Shown: positions 18,384 to 27,374 of the stretch, one piece after another
Layout: each line of letters starts with the position of its first letter
Position numbering within the stretch: the first letter of the stretch is position 1
Assembly: GCF_003477995.1 (NCBI RefSeq)
Contig: NZ_QUEM01000001.1
Span: 62,001 to 126,000, forward strand
Direction: 5' to 3'
DNA length: 64,000 nt
Source: Bacteroides sp. OF04-15BH
GTDB taxonomy: Bacteria > Bacteroidota > Bacteroidia > Bacteroidales > Bacteroidaceae
The notes under the pieces: generated by a model
Told to the model about the DNA's origin: nothing
What the model saw: the letters and a program-made list of their open reading frames with translations, nothing else
Database searches by the model: none
Position numbers and translations under genes: made by a program

Positions 18384-20078
18384 TTAAGCTTTGGGGGCTT
18401 TATCGCTTTCAAGCAGGACTTCTGCCCGCTTGATGGCTTCATGGATATTTCTACAAATATTTTCTTCTTTCAGTTTTTCGGTGAAGCCGCTTCGCTTCAA
18501 TGCGTTGTAAACATCCTCGTTCACTCCCGAAAGAATAATCTGAATGTTTTCCTTACGGCTCATCTCGCATAAGCTGGTCAGGTTATGGATTCCGGTAGAA
18601 TCAATGAACGGCACCTTTCTCATGCGGATAATACGGATTTTCGGACGGTCTTTGGTTTGCAGCATGACTTCCTCAAATTTGTTGGCAATACCAAAGAAGT
18701 AAGGGCCGTTGATTTCGTAGGCTTCTACGTCTTTAGGGATGACAAGATGCTCTTCCTTACCGGAAATGGTGACGTCTTCGGTGTGGATGATCTTGTCGCG
18801 GATGCTGCTGATCTCGACAACACTCATCACACGCTTGATGAACAGCAGGCAAGCCAGTACCAGTCCGAACTCAATGGCGATGGTCAGGTCGAAGATCACG
18901 GTAAGCAGGAAAGTGATGAGCAATACTGATACGTCTGATTTCGGGTTCTTCAGCAATTCGCGGAAGGTACGCCAGCCGCTCATGTTATAACTTACTACTA
19001 CCAGTACGCCAGCCAGACAAGACATCGGGATATACTGTGCCAAAGGCATCAGGAATACGAAGATGAGCAACAGCATGATGGCGTGGATCACTCCGGCAAC
19101 GGGAGTCTTACCGCCGTTGTTGATATTGGTCATGGTACGGGCAATGGCTCCGGTAGCCGGAATACCACCAAAGAGTGGAGAAAGTACATTCGCAATTCCC
19201 TGACCGATCAGCTCCTGATTGGAATTGTGCTTGCTACCGATAACACCATCGGCTACGGTAGCCGACAACAGGGACTCGATGGCACCGAGCACGGCAATGG
19301 TTATGGCCGGTTGCATCAGGGATTTGATGGTTTCCCATTCCAGCGATGGCATGGCCAGTGACGGCAGTTTGCCTTCAATGGTGAAGCGGTCGCCGATGGT
19401 TTCAATGCCGGTGATGCCTGCATAGGTCTTGAGCAGATAAACACCCACGGTCATCAGAACGATGGCTACCAGAGAACCCGGAATCACACGGGAAATCTTG
19501 GGGAACACGGCAATGATGACAATGCTGAGGATGCCCACCAGAGCCGACCAGTAATTAATCGTATCGAAACTCTGAACGTAAACAATCCATTTTTCGATGA
19601 AATCGGCCGGGTTGGAAGACAGAGTCAGCCCGAAGAGGTCTTTTATCTGAGTGGTAAAGATGGTTACGGCAATACCGCTTGTAAAACCGACAATAATAGG
19701 ATAGGGGATGTATTTGATGATGGTACCCAGACGGAAAATACCCAGAACCAATAAAATGATACCGGCCAGAATGGTCGCAGTGAGCAGTCCTGATTCACCG
19801 TATTGCTGGATAATGTTGTAGATAATCACAATGAAAGCACCGGTAGGGCCGCCAATCTGCACGCTGCTGCCGCCGAAGAGAGAGATGGCCAGACCCGCGA
19901 TGATGGCTGTAATGATTCCCGTTTCCGGACTTACTCCCGAAGCAATACCAAAGGCGATAGCCAGCGGAAGGGCCACAATACCGACAATGACTCCCGCCAT
20001 CAGGTCGGCTGCAAATTTTTCTTTCGAGTAGTTCTTCAAATCAGAAACGATTTGAGGAGAAAATGTAAAACTCTTCAT
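18384..20078 (-). CDS. SulP-family inorganic anion transporter
   Basis: An inner-membrane transporter of 564 residues, likely for sulfate, bicarbonate or a dicarboxylate. The membrane domain carries the SulP phrases GIVALPLAIAFGIASGVSPE and GGSSVQIGGPTGAF. A cytoplasmic STAS domain fills the last 130 residues (VEAYEINGPYFFGIANKFEE, then FIDSTGIHNL). The ATG at 20078 is chosen. A longer frame would begin at a TTG at 20123 that lies inside the -7 promoter box, so it cannot be translated from this promoter. The substrate cannot be told from sequence alone. Confidence 0.95.
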   Translation of the reverse strand: MKSFTFSPQIVSDLKNYSKEKFAADLMAGVIVGIVALPLAIAFGIASGVSPETGIITAIIAGLAISLFGGSSVQIGGPTGAFIVIIYNIIQQYGESGLLTATILAGIILLVLGIFRLGTIIKYIPYPIIVGFTSGIAVTIFTTQIKDLFGLTLSSNPADFIEKWIVYVQSFDTINYWSALVGILSIVIIAVFPKISRVIPGSLVAIVLMTVGVYLLKTYAGITGIETIGDRFTIEGKLPSLAMPSLEWETIKSLMQPAITIAVLGAIESLLSATVADGVIGSKHNSNQELIGQGIANVLSPLFGGIPATGAIARTMTNINNGGKTPVAGVIHAIMLLLIFVFLMPLAQYIPMSCLAGVLVVVSYNMSGWRTFRELLKNPKSDVSVLLITFLLTVIFDLTIAIEFGLVLACLLFIKRVMSVVEISSIRDKIIHTEDVTISGKEEHLVIPKDVEAYEINGPYFFGIANKFEEVMLQTKDRPKIRIIRMRKVPFIDSTGIHNLTSLCEMSRKENIQIILSGVNEDVYNALKRSGFTEKLKEENICRNIHEAIKRAEVLLESDKAPKA

Positions 20079-20120
20079 AATTCTGTAAAGCAATAAATAG
20101 TGATATTTCTTAGTGAGCTG

Positions 20121-20128
20121 CAAAATTA
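20121..20128 (-). promoter_or_regulatory. -7 box of sulP
   Basis: Minus-strand TAATTTTG, 42 bases upstream of the ATG at 20078. It shows that an upstream TTG in the same frame is not the start. Confidence 0.65.
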
Positions 20129-20342
20129 TGAAAAATATTTATTATTAAATCATTTTTGACGGAAAAATATCTCATTTTGTTATCTCTGTTTTGCAAAAAT
20201 AAGAATATAGTATAAAGAAATGTAATTATTTGTTTTCTGAATATAAAGACCAAAAGAGGCCATTTATTTCATTATGCTTGTATTTTCTCCATTTTGCAAG
20301 ACGAATTAATGCTCTAAATATCTGTTTTCTTTATTTTTGTTT

Positions 20343-20350
20343 TATCTTTG
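20343..20350 (+). promoter_or_regulatory. -7 box of the peptide transporter gene
   Basis: TATCTTTG, 42 bases upstream of the ATG at 20393. Confidence 0.65.
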
Positions 20351-20392
20351 CGACCGTAAACTGAGTTTTAAACTAATTAATACCATTAATTT

Positions 20393-21925
20393 ATGTTTGA
20401 AGGACAACCTAAAGGACTTTATGCGTTGGCCCTGGCCAACACAGGCGAGCGTTTCGGTTACTACACTATGCTTGCTATTTTCGTTTTGTTTTTGAAGGCT
20501 AACTTCGGTTGGTCGCATGCTGTGGCAGGAAATATTTATTCTATTTTCCTGGCTTTGGTTTATTTCCTCCCGTTTATCGGAGGTATCTTGGCCGATAAGT
20601 TCGGTTATGGAAAAATGGTTACCATTGGTGTCATTGCCATGTTTGCCGGATATGTGCTTCTGGCTCTTCCGATGGGAACCGGAACGATGGGTATGATTGC
20701 CATGTTTGCCGCTTTGCTGGTGATCAGCTGCGGTACCGGATTGTTTAAAGGTAATCTGCAGGTTATGGTCGGTAATCTGTATGATAACCCTCAATACGCT
20801 GCCAAGCGCGACTCGGCTTTCAGTATCTTCTATATGGCCATCAATATCGGTGCCTTGTTTGCTCCGACAGCAGCTGTTGCTATGATGGACTATGCTCAGA
20901 AAGCCTGGGGTGTGAGTGAAAATGATTCTTATCACTATGCCTTTGCTGTGGCTTGTGTTTCTTTGATTGTTTCCATGGCCATTTATTATGGATTCCGCAG
21001 CACTTTCAAGCATGTAGAGGGTGGCGCTGCCAAACCTGCTGCTGCCGGAAAGGCTCAGGAGGCTCCTGCTGAGGAATTGTCACCGGCAGAAACAAAGGCA
21101 CGTATCGTGGCTCTGTGTCTGGTATTCGCTGTGGTTATCTTCTTCTGGATGGCATTCCATCAGAATGGTCTGACCTTGACTTATTTCGCAGATGAGTTTA
21201 CTGCCAAGAGTTCTACCGGACTGGAAAGCATGATGTTCAGTGTATGGAACCTGGTTGCTGTAATCTTCATCGTTTACGCTTTGTTCTCTTTGTTCCAGTC
21301 AAAGACTGCCAAGGCAAAAGGAATCTCTGCGATTGTGATTGTGCTGGCCGCTGCGTTCCTGGGATGGAGATATGTTAATCTGGACGGTGCAGTAGATGTT
21401 AATGCTCCGATCTTCCAGCAGTTCAACCCATTCTTCGTGGTAGCTCTGACTCCGGTGTCTATGGCTATTTTCAGCTCATTGGCACGCAAGGGCAAAGAGC
21501 CTTCTGCACCTCGTAAGATCGGTTTGGGTATGTTGGTTGCTGCCTGCGGTTATGTGTTGATGATGTTTGCTTCTTTCGGTTTGCTGACTCCGAATGCTCA
21601 GGCTGAGGCTGTTCAGGCCGGTACAGCTTCTTTCGTATCACCAAACTGGTTGATCTCTACTTACCTGGTGTTGACTTTCGGTGAGTTGCTGCTTTCTCCG
21701 ATGGGTATCTCTTTCGTATCTAAGGTAGCTCCTCCGAAGTACAAGGGTATGATGATGGGTGGCTGGTTCGTGGCTACTGCAATCGGTAACTATCTGACTT
21801 CTGTTGCCGCTTTCTTGTGGGGCGATTTCGAACTGACAGTCGTATGGGGAGTTTTGATGGGTCTCTGTCTGTTGGCAGCCCTGTTCATCTTCTCAGTCAT
21901 GAAGAAACTGGAAAAGGTAGCCTGA
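20393..21925 (+). CDS. POT/PTR-family proton-coupled peptide transporter
   Basis: Imports di- and tripeptides with protons across the inner membrane. The 510 residues carry the family signature early on (NTGERFGYYTMLAIFVLFL, the ExxERFxYY motif), then GGILADKFGYG. About 14 hydrophobic helices follow, with a charged alanine-rich loop near residue 210-230. Codon choice is strongly biased toward frequent codons, which suggests high expression. It has its own promoter and a terminator before nhaC. Peptide import suits an asaccharolytic or mixed gut lifestyle. Confidence 0.93.
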   Translation: MFEGQPKGLYALALANTGERFGYYTMLAIFVLFLKANFGWSHAVAGNIYSIFLALVYFLPFIGGILADKFGYGKMVTIGVIAMFAGYVLLALPMGTGTMGMIAMFAALLVISCGTGLFKGNLQVMVGNLYDNPQYAAKRDSAFSIFYMAINIGALFAPTAAVAMMDYAQKAWGVSENDSYHYAFAVACVSLIVSMAIYYGFRSTFKHVEGGAAKPAAAGKAQEAPAEELSPAETKARIVALCLVFAVVIFFWMAFHQNGLTLTYFADEFTAKSSTGLESMMFSVWNLVAVIFIVYALFSLFQSKTAKAKGISAIVIVLAAAFLGWRYVNLDGAVDVNAPIFQQFNPFFVVALTPVSMAIFSSLARKGKEPSAPRKIGLGMLVAACGYVLMMFASFGLLTPNAQAEAVQAGTASFVSPNWLISTYLVLTFGELLLSPMGISFVSKVAPPKYKGMMMGGWFVATAIGNYLTSVAAFLWGDFELTVVWGVLMGLCLLAALFIFSVMKKLEKVA

Positions 21926-21948
21926 TTCTGATCGGGTAAATGATATAG

Positions 21949-21993
21949 AAATGCGTTATTGTTCCTTGTCCGAGGGCAATGACGCATTTTTCA
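21949..21993 (+). terminator. Terminator after the peptide transporter gene
   Basis: Stem AAATGCGTTATTG (21949-21961) with CAATGACGCATTT (21977-21989), one G-U wobble, then T residues. Confidence 0.8.
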
Positions 21994-22050
21994 AGTATAA
22001 GAGGTTTTGTCAGATTTAAAATAGTGTTGTAACAGGAAGAGTCAAGAAAA

Positions 22051-23565
22051 ATGAAGGAAGATTACAAGGTAGACACTGAAGGAATGCTTCAGGATTTGAA
22101 TCGGAACAGGAAACTGCCTCCCGTGTGGCTGGCCTTTGTCCCACTGGTGTTGTTGGTCGGTCTGCTGGTTTGTGTGATTTCTGCTTTTGGCAGTGATGCG
22201 CTTTCGGGTGGAAGCCAGATTGCCTTGCTGACCACCTCGGCATGCTGTGTGATTATCGGCTTGCTGCTGAAAACCATGAAATGGGACGACTTTGAACGTG
22301 CTGTCAGTGAAAATATCAGCGGAGTGTCGCAGGCTATTCTGATTTTGCTGCTCATTGGAGCTGTCGGCGGTTCGTGGATGGTGAGTGGAGTGGTGCCAAC
22401 CATGATCTATTATGGGATGCAGATTATTGATCCCCGTTGGTTTCTGGTGTCTTCCTGTGCCATTTGTGCCTTTATATCCGTTATGACCGGTAGCTCCTGG
22501 ACCACCATCGCAACCATCGGTATTGCCTTGCTGGGTATTGGCAAGGCGCAGGGATTTGCTGAAGGATGGATTGCGGGAGCCATTATTTCGGGTGCCTATT
22601 TCGGAGACAAGATTTCTCCAATGAGCGAAACGACCGTTCTGGCCGCTTCTACGACCCGTACCCCTCTTTTCACCCACATCCGGTATATGGGCTATACGAC
22701 AGTACCTTCATTCCTGATCACTCTGATTATTTTTACGGTGGCCGGACTGATGCAGCATGATTCAACTACACAAAACGTGGGAGAGTTTACAGAAGGGTTG
22801 AAGCATGTTTTCGTGATTTCGCCCTGGCTGATGCTGGTACCGCTGGTTACGGCGCTGATGATTGCCCGTAAATTGCCGGCAGTGGTGATTCTTTTTACGG
22901 CCACGGTGATGGCCTGCTTGGCTGCTGTATTGGTACAGACCGATCTGGTAGATCAGATTGCCGGAGATGATTTAGGCAAGTGGATGAACCGTTTCAAGGG
23001 AGTGATGATTCTGGTTTATGGCAGTACCAGTCTGGATACCGGAGTGCCGGCCTTGAACGAACTGGTGGCTACCCGGGGAATGTCGGGTATGATGAGTACC
23101 GTGTGGCTGATCTTCTGTGCCATGATTTTCGGAGCCTCCATGAGTGCTGCCGGTATGATCGAAAGCATTATGCGCATGTTCATCCGTTTGGCACACAATA
23201 CCTTCTCTTTGGTTGGTTCTACCGTTGGGGTGGGTTTGTTTATGAATCTGGTTTGCGCCGACCAATATTTGTCCATTATCCTTACGGGCAATATGTTCCG
23301 CGACACTTATGAGCGTTTGGGCTTTGAGAGCCGGCTTCTGAGTCGGAGTACTGAGGATGCTGTAACGGTTACTTCGGTGCTGATTCCCTGGAACTCCTGT
23401 GGTATGACACAATCTATGGTGTTGGGCGTGTCCACATTGGTTTATTTGCCCTATTGCTTCTTTAATTATCTGAGTCCGCTGATGACCCTTTTGGTGGCTG
23501 CTTTGGGATATAAGATATTCCGGCACAAGCCAAAGACAGTATCTGAAGAACCGATTGTATCTTAA
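22051..23565 (+). CDS. nhaC: NhaC-family Na+/H+ antiporter
   Basis: Exchanges sodium for protons across the inner membrane for pH and salt balance. The 504 residues have 11-13 hydrophobic helices. Family phrases include ILLLIGAVGGSWMVSGVVPT, FISVMTGSSWTTIATIGIAL, GAYFGDKISPMSETTVLA and the C-terminal TVTSVLIPWNSCGM. Related transporters in this superfamily can carry malate/lactate, so the substrate is a family-level prediction. It lies 125 bases after the peptide transporter and is separated from it by a terminator. Confidence 0.92.
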   Translation: MKEDYKVDTEGMLQDLNRNRKLPPVWLAFVPLVLLVGLLVCVISAFGSDALSGGSQIALLTTSACCVIIGLLLKTMKWDDFERAVSENISGVSQAILILLLIGAVGGSWMVSGVVPTMIYYGMQIIDPRWFLVSSCAICAFISVMTGSSWTTIATIGIALLGIGKAQGFAEGWIAGAIISGAYFGDKISPMSETTVLAASTTRTPLFTHIRYMGYTTVPSFLITLIIFTVAGLMQHDSTTQNVGEFTEGLKHVFVISPWLMLVPLVTALMIARKLPAVVILFTATVMACLAAVLVQTDLVDQIAGDDLGKWMNRFKGVMILVYGSTSLDTGVPALNELVATRGMSGMMSTVWLIFCAMIFGASMSAAGMIESIMRMFIRLAHNTFSLVGSTVGVGLFMNLVCADQYLSIILTGNMFRDTYERLGFESRLLSRSTEDAVTVTSVLIPWNSCGMTQSMVLGVSTLVYLPYCFFNYLSPLMTLLVAALGYKIFRHKPKTVSEEPIVS

Positions 23566-23567
23566 AA

Positions 23568-23623
23568 AAATATTCCCGTCTGAGTGTGATCAGGATGCTC
23601 CTGTTGCTCAGACGGGAATATTT
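23568..23623. terminator. Bidirectional terminator between nhaC and the nitroreductase gene
   Basis: A perfect 17-base stem (AAATATTCCCGTCTGAG at 23568-23584, complement 23607-23623). Confidence 0.92.
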
Positions 23624-23647
23624 GCTTTCTTATCGGGGTTTGTTGCT

Positions 23648-24160
23648 TTATTTGATGACACAGATTTCATTCAGTGGCTTGCGTACTTTGGGATGTTCGG
23701 TCTCCGTTTCATTGCTGTAGCCCAGAGGAATGATGACTGCAGGCTCCAGATTCGCTTCCAGATTCAGCGCTGCACGTACACCATCCGGATCAAAGTTACA
23801 CACCCAGCAGCTTCCCAGGCCCTGTTCGGCTGCGGCCAGACAGATATGTTCGCTCAGAATGGCGATGTCAATGTTTCCGTGGTTTTTCTGGTCGCAAGGA
23901 CGTACCCACGAAGCATCGGTCTGGTGACAAACGACCAGATACATGGGAGCCTGCTGAAACCAACTGCGGTTGTAGGCTTCCTGTAATTGCCGGCATACGC
24001 CTTCGTCGCGGCATACATAGACAACCCACGGCTGTTTGTTTACGGCTGATGGAGCCAGACGGGCACATTCCAGAATATATTCAACGGCAGAGTCCGGCAC
24101 CTGAGTGGGCAGATAAGAGCGGACCGAAAAGCGCTTGGTGCAAAGTTCCTTAAAATTCAT
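23648..24160 (-). CDS. Nitroreductase-family FMN oxidoreductase
   Basis: A 170-residue flavoprotein of the nitroreductase fold. The start has KRFSVRSYLPTQVPDSAVE, the usual (R)RSxR motif for FMN phosphate. LAPSAVNKQPWVVYV follows near residue 36, then EHICLAAAEQGLGSCWVCNF in the middle and a final PLGYSNE. Such enzymes reduce nitro groups, quinones or related compounds with NAD(P)H. The natural substrate is not identifiable. It has a -7 box and stands alone, convergent with nhaC. Confidence 0.9.
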   Translation of the reverse strand: MNFKELCTKRFSVRSYLPTQVPDSAVEYILECARLAPSAVNKQPWVVYVCRDEGVCRQLQEAYNRSWFQQAPMYLVVCHQTDASWVRPCDQKNHGNIDIAILSEHICLAAAEQGLGSCWVCNFDPDGVRAALNLEANLEPAVIIPLGYSNETETEHPKVRKPLNEICVIK

Positions 24161-24203
24161 ATCCTTTATTTTTAGGGTTATACGATAGTGATAGTTGTTT
24201 TCA

Positions 24204-24211
24204 CAAATTTA
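24204..24211 (-). promoter_or_regulatory. -7 box of the nitroreductase gene
   Basis: Minus-strand TAAATTTG matches TAnnTTTG, 43 bases before the start codon. Confidence 0.6.
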
Positions 24212-24289
24212 CAAAAAGATGGCAGATGAAAATGTTTTTTTCCGAAAAAGATTTCCTTTAATTTGATAGGTATAATCATTTATTCTTCT

Positions 24290-24297
24290 TACATTTG
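24290..24297 (+). promoter_or_regulatory. -7 box of the superoxide dismutase gene
   Basis: TACATTTG, with a TTTG at 24262-24265 about 24 bases upstream, slightly longer than the usual spacing. Confidence 0.6.
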
Positions 24298-24340
24298 TTT
24301 AGTAGGCAAGCGGTTTTGCCTATTTAAAATCATTTTCACC

Positions 24341-24946
24341 ATGGCAACACAAATTCAAATGCCGGAACTCAGATATGGATTGTCTGACCTGGCACCGGTA
24401 ATCAGTGAGGAAACTTTAAACTATCATTACGGAAAGCATCTGCAGGCTTACGTCAATCAGCTGAATACGCTGATTGAGGCAACAGAGTATGAAGACATGG
24501 CTCTGGCAGATATCATTCGGGAGGCTCCGGCCGGTCCGTTGTTTAATAATGCCGGACAGGTATTTAACCACGCCATGTATTTCGAGCAGTTGGCACCTCC
24601 GGTTAAGGAAGGAGAGGAAAACCTGCCTGAAGGCGCTTTGGAGGAAGCCATATATGCTTCGTTCGATGACTTTGAGACTTTCCGTCAGCGTATGAGTGAG
24701 GCGGCCTTGAAACTGTTTGGTTCCGGATGGGCCTGGCTGGTGCAGACCGAAAACGGATCTCTCAAGATAGAGCAGTATCCGAATGCCGACAACCCGCTGA
24801 AGCATGGTCAGACTCCATTGCTTTGCATTGATGTGTGGGAACATGCCTATTATCTGGACTATCAGAACCGGAGAGCGGATTATATTCAGAAAATTTGGAG
24901 TATTATTGACTGGAAGGTAGTGGCCGCCCGAATGGATGCGCGTTGA
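24341..24946 (+). CDS. sodB: Superoxide dismutase, Fe type
   Basis: Converts superoxide to oxygen and peroxide in the cytoplasm. The 201 residues from the ATG at 24341 have all metal ligands: H29 (NYHYGKH), H77 (FNHAMYF), D164 and H168 (DVWEHAYYLDY). The active-site glutamine lies in the N-terminal half (NNAGQVFNH), as in iron enzymes; manganese enzymes have it later. Bacteroides SODs can accept either metal, so cambialism is possible. An in-frame TTG upstream at 24263 precedes the promoter and is rejected. It is followed after 39 bases by an acyltransferase gene. Confidence 0.96.
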   Translation: MATQIQMPELRYGLSDLAPVISEETLNYHYGKHLQAYVNQLNTLIEATEYEDMALADIIREAPAGPLFNNAGQVFNHAMYFEQLAPPVKEGEENLPEGALEEAIYASFDDFETFRQRMSEAALKLFGSGWAWLVQTENGSLKIEQYPNADNPLKHGQTPLLCIDVWEHAYYLDYQNRRADYIQKIWSIIDWKVVAARMDAR

Positions 24947-24985
24947 GGTCTTCCGTAAAAACAGCATAGAAAACAACAGGAGAAT

Positions 24986-25924
24986 ATGAAAGAACGTTTG
25001 GAAGCAGCAGACTTTATCAAGTGTGTCTGTATCGTGTTGATGGTCATTTTTCATTTGGCCTATATCGGAGATAAGTATCCGCTGGTCAAACAGTTTGTCT
25101 ATACGTTTCACATGCCTGCCTTTCTCGTTCTTTCGGGATATTTTCTGAATGTGCGTAAGCCGGCCAAGGATTTCCTGCGCTCCATGTGGTGGCTCTTTGT
25201 GCCTTATGCGGTATTTGAGACCGGTTATGTGGCGGCGGCATCCTTCCTGCCGACTCGCGATGCGGTGGATCAGCTTTCGGGAACTTTGATTCTGCGAAAG
25301 CTGTTTCTGGATCCTTTAGGACCCTATTGGTATCTGCATACTTTGATTATTGCTTCCGTGATCGTCTATACCGCGACCCGTTGTCTGAAAAAGATAAAGG
25401 ATGATTTCTCTCGCAGTTTGTTGGTAACGGTCCTTCTGGCTGCAACGGCTCATTTTACCGGCTTGATGTCGGTGACCAATGTGCTCTATTATGCCTTTGG
25501 TTATGCTCTGGCCCGGATGAGTGTTCCCTTGAATCTTTTTATCCGTCCCAGCTGTTGGGCATTGCTGCCGTTGTTGCTGTTGCTGGCTGATCCGGTTCAT
25601 TTCGACAAGAATACCTTGAGTGGAGTCACCATAGTCTATCTGGTGATGAGTCTGCTTCTGGCGGTTTATTCCCGGCTTCCGGAGCGGGTGCAACGTGGCA
25701 GTTCGTTTATCGGGCAGAATACACTCCCGATTCTGGTCTTTTCTCCCATTTTTACGATGGGGGCAAAATTGCTGCTTCCCCTGTTTGCTTTTGATGCTAC
25801 TGGGCTGCTCTTTCTGGTGGTGGCCACTTCGGTCACTTTGCTTGGATGCCTGTTTCTGACCTGGCTCTTGGACCGCCTGCATCTGTCGCGCTATTTCTGG
25901 GGACGTGAGCGCTTTTTGAGATAA
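24986..25924 (+). CDS. Acyltransferase family 3 membrane protein
   Basis: A 312-residue multi-pass protein of the acyltransferase 3 family, which O-acylates sugars of surface glycans or lipids. The N-terminus has the family start AADFIKCVCIVLMVIFHL with the catalytic-type His of helix 1 (IFHLAY), then FVYTFHMPAFLVLSGYFL, and about nine to ten hydrophobic helices. No acceptor can be predicted. It may be cotranscribed with sod (39-base gap) but a functional link is not evident. It ends at a very strong shared terminator. Confidence 0.88.
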   Translation: MKERLEAADFIKCVCIVLMVIFHLAYIGDKYPLVKQFVYTFHMPAFLVLSGYFLNVRKPAKDFLRSMWWLFVPYAVFETGYVAAASFLPTRDAVDQLSGTLILRKLFLDPLGPYWYLHTLIIASVIVYTATRCLKKIKDDFSRSLLVTVLLAATAHFTGLMSVTNVLYYAFGYALARMSVPLNLFIRPSCWALLPLLLLLADPVHFDKNTLSGVTIVYLVMSLLLAVYSRLPERVQRGSSFIGQNTLPILVFSPIFTMGAKLLLPLFAFDATGLLFLVVATSVTLLGCLFLTWLLDRLHLSRYFWGRERFLR

Positions 25925-25933
25925 ATATGATTC

Positions 25934-25984
25934 TATAAAAATAGTCCGGATAAACTGAAATCATTTATCCGGACTATTTTTATA
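25934..25984. terminator. Bidirectional terminator, acyltransferase and porin genes
   Basis: A perfect 21-base stem (25934-25954 with 25964-25984, core ATAGTCCGGATAAA), loop of 9 bases, A and T tracts at the ends. Confidence 0.93.
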
Positions 25985-25995
25985 GGGGTAGGAGG

Positions 25996-27243
25996 TTAGA
26001 ACACCGGTATGGTATATACCAGGCCCAATGTGATGCGCTGCATGTCATTATTGGCTGCGCCCAACTGCTTACCCAGTGAGGTATAGTTATATTTTTTATA
26101 CAGCAGATGTGCATAGAAGCGCAGATTGTCCCGTTCGGGCATCGGAATATACTCGGCACAAAGCTGACCGTTCCAGGTGCGCTTATAAAGTCCCTTGGGG
26201 AACAGAACTTCCTGATTGTTCTTCAGTCCATTGCTTTCATAGACTCCGGCTGTTTCAAAGGCTCCCTTGACAAACACATTCCAGTTTTTGTGAACCCGAT
26301 AGTCGATATTGGCAATTGTGGTAAAATATTCCACATTCTGTGCCGATACCGGTGCCCAAGGCTGTGCATTTCCCTCGGCTGCGGTGGTCAGGTCGCTCAA
26401 CTGGCTCACCAGACCTTTGGTATCCAGTCCTTCGCGGGAGTACATAAAGTCCAGATAAGCTGTCACCGGTCCTTTCTTCCATACATTTCCTCCGGTAAGC
26501 ATCAGCTGGTTCTTGTTCTTGGCCATATTGCCGAAAGAAGCGGAATACTGCAGCATGAGTGCCTTGTTGGCAAAGTAACCGATCCACTGCGCACCGGCAA
26601 TCAGCGGAGCCTTGGATTTCTCTATAGAGGTAGGCACGCTATACGGCAAATATTTATCCAGGGTATTGGGAATGGAATTGGCCAGCTGTAATCCCAACAT
26701 CTGATCCGGAGTGAAATGGAAATTTGCCGTTACACCTGCGCGGCAAGGATTGAAATAATCGTTGAAATCCGAAAACTCACGCACATCCACGCCGTTCACC
26801 CAACACTCATAACCGCTGACATTCAGGAATTGCTTTCCGATCATCAATTCCACCTTTTCCGTGGGTTTCCAGCGTACAAAGGCCATTTCAATGGAATTGT
26901 TGATATTTTCCATGCCGCTCAGCTCAAAAGAACCGTTGAGGTTCTGACGGAAGTGAAATGACAAAGTCGGAGCAATATCTCCATAGATTTCCCAACGCAT
27001 GCGGCGGATCTTGAATTTCGATTCCGTAAATTCAAAATTCTGAAAATCCGTGTGCTCGGTCGTGCAGAAATTGAAATTCATGTGTGAACTAAGCTCCCGT
27101 GCGTTCTGACCGGCTATCCGTTCATATAATGAAGGCTCGGTGGAAGTAGAATCCAGCATCGGAGCTTGATTCTGTGCCCAGGAGTCGGTAATCAAACAGA
27201 ATAAACTTGAGAATACAAAAACTAGAAGCGATACTCGTTTCAT
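25996..27243 (-). CDS. Porin, OprO/OprP (phosphate-selective-like) family
   Basis: A 415-residue outer-membrane protein. Signal peptide MKRVSLLVFVFSSLFCLITD with cleavage after SWAQ. The family-type front IRRMRWEIYGDIAPTLSFHF is followed by VRWKPTEKVELMIGKQFL. The C-terminus ends in Phe (GLVYTIPVF), as beta-barrels do. The substrate cannot be read from sequence; the phosphate label is only the family name. It has its own promoter, whose -33 region coincides with one arm of the terminator hairpin of the upstream tamL gene. Confidence 0.88.
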   Translation of the reverse strand: MKRVSLLVFVFSSLFCLITDSWAQNQAPMLDSTSTEPSLYERIAGQNARELSSHMNFNFCTTEHTDFQNFEFTESKFKIRRMRWEIYGDIAPTLSFHFRQNLNGSFELSGMENINNSIEMAFVRWKPTEKVELMIGKQFLNVSGYECWVNGVDVREFSDFNDYFNPCRAGVTANFHFTPDQMLGLQLANSIPNTLDKYLPYSVPTSIEKSKAPLIAGAQWIGYFANKALMLQYSASFGNMAKNKNQLMLTGGNVWKKGPVTAYLDFMYSREGLDTKGLVSQLSDLTTAAEGNAQPWAPVSAQNVEYFTTIANIDYRVHKNWNVFVKGAFETAGVYESNGLKNNQEVLFPKGLYKRTWNGQLCAEYIPMPERDNLRFYAHLLYKKYNYTSLGKQLGAANNDMQRITLGLVYTIPVF

Positions 27244-27287
27244 GAATAAAAAAATGATTGATAGTTAAAAAATAAAATATTAGGTTG

Positions 27288-27295
27288 CAAAGATA
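27288..27295 (-). promoter_or_regulatory. -7 box of the porin gene
   Basis: Minus-strand TATCTTTG. A TTTG at 27314-27317 (minus sense) lies 18 bases upstream, inside the arm of the adjacent hairpin. Confidence 0.65.
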
Positions 27296-27298
27296 GAC

Positions 27299-27353
27299 AA
27301 AACCTGCAGGTTGCAAAATGAAATGATTTGTATTTTTGCAACCTGCAGGTTTT
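27299..27353 (-). terminator. 20-base perfect inverted repeat: terminator of tamL
   Basis: Arms 27299-27318 and 27334-27353 are exact complements with a 15-base loop, and each arm contains the self-complementary CCTGCAGG. On the minus strand it follows the tamL stop by 21 bases and ends in TTTT, so it can terminate tamL. One arm also supplies the -33 TTTG of the porin promoter. Confidence 0.85.
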
Positions 27354-27374
27354 TATATGGTTCACAAAAAGCGT

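Larger units (their letters stand above)
20079..20392. other. AT-rich divergent intergenic region with two promoters
   Basis: This 314-base gap separates the divergent sulP and peptide-transporter genes. Apart from the two -7 boxes (20121 minus, 20343 plus) I see only AT-rich sequence. No RNA gene, repeat or open frame of note was found. Confidence 0.6.

Noticed and set aside
20079..20123. Upstream TTG start of the SulP gene
   Set aside because: The TTG is part of the -7 promoter box, so the codon would not be transcribed.
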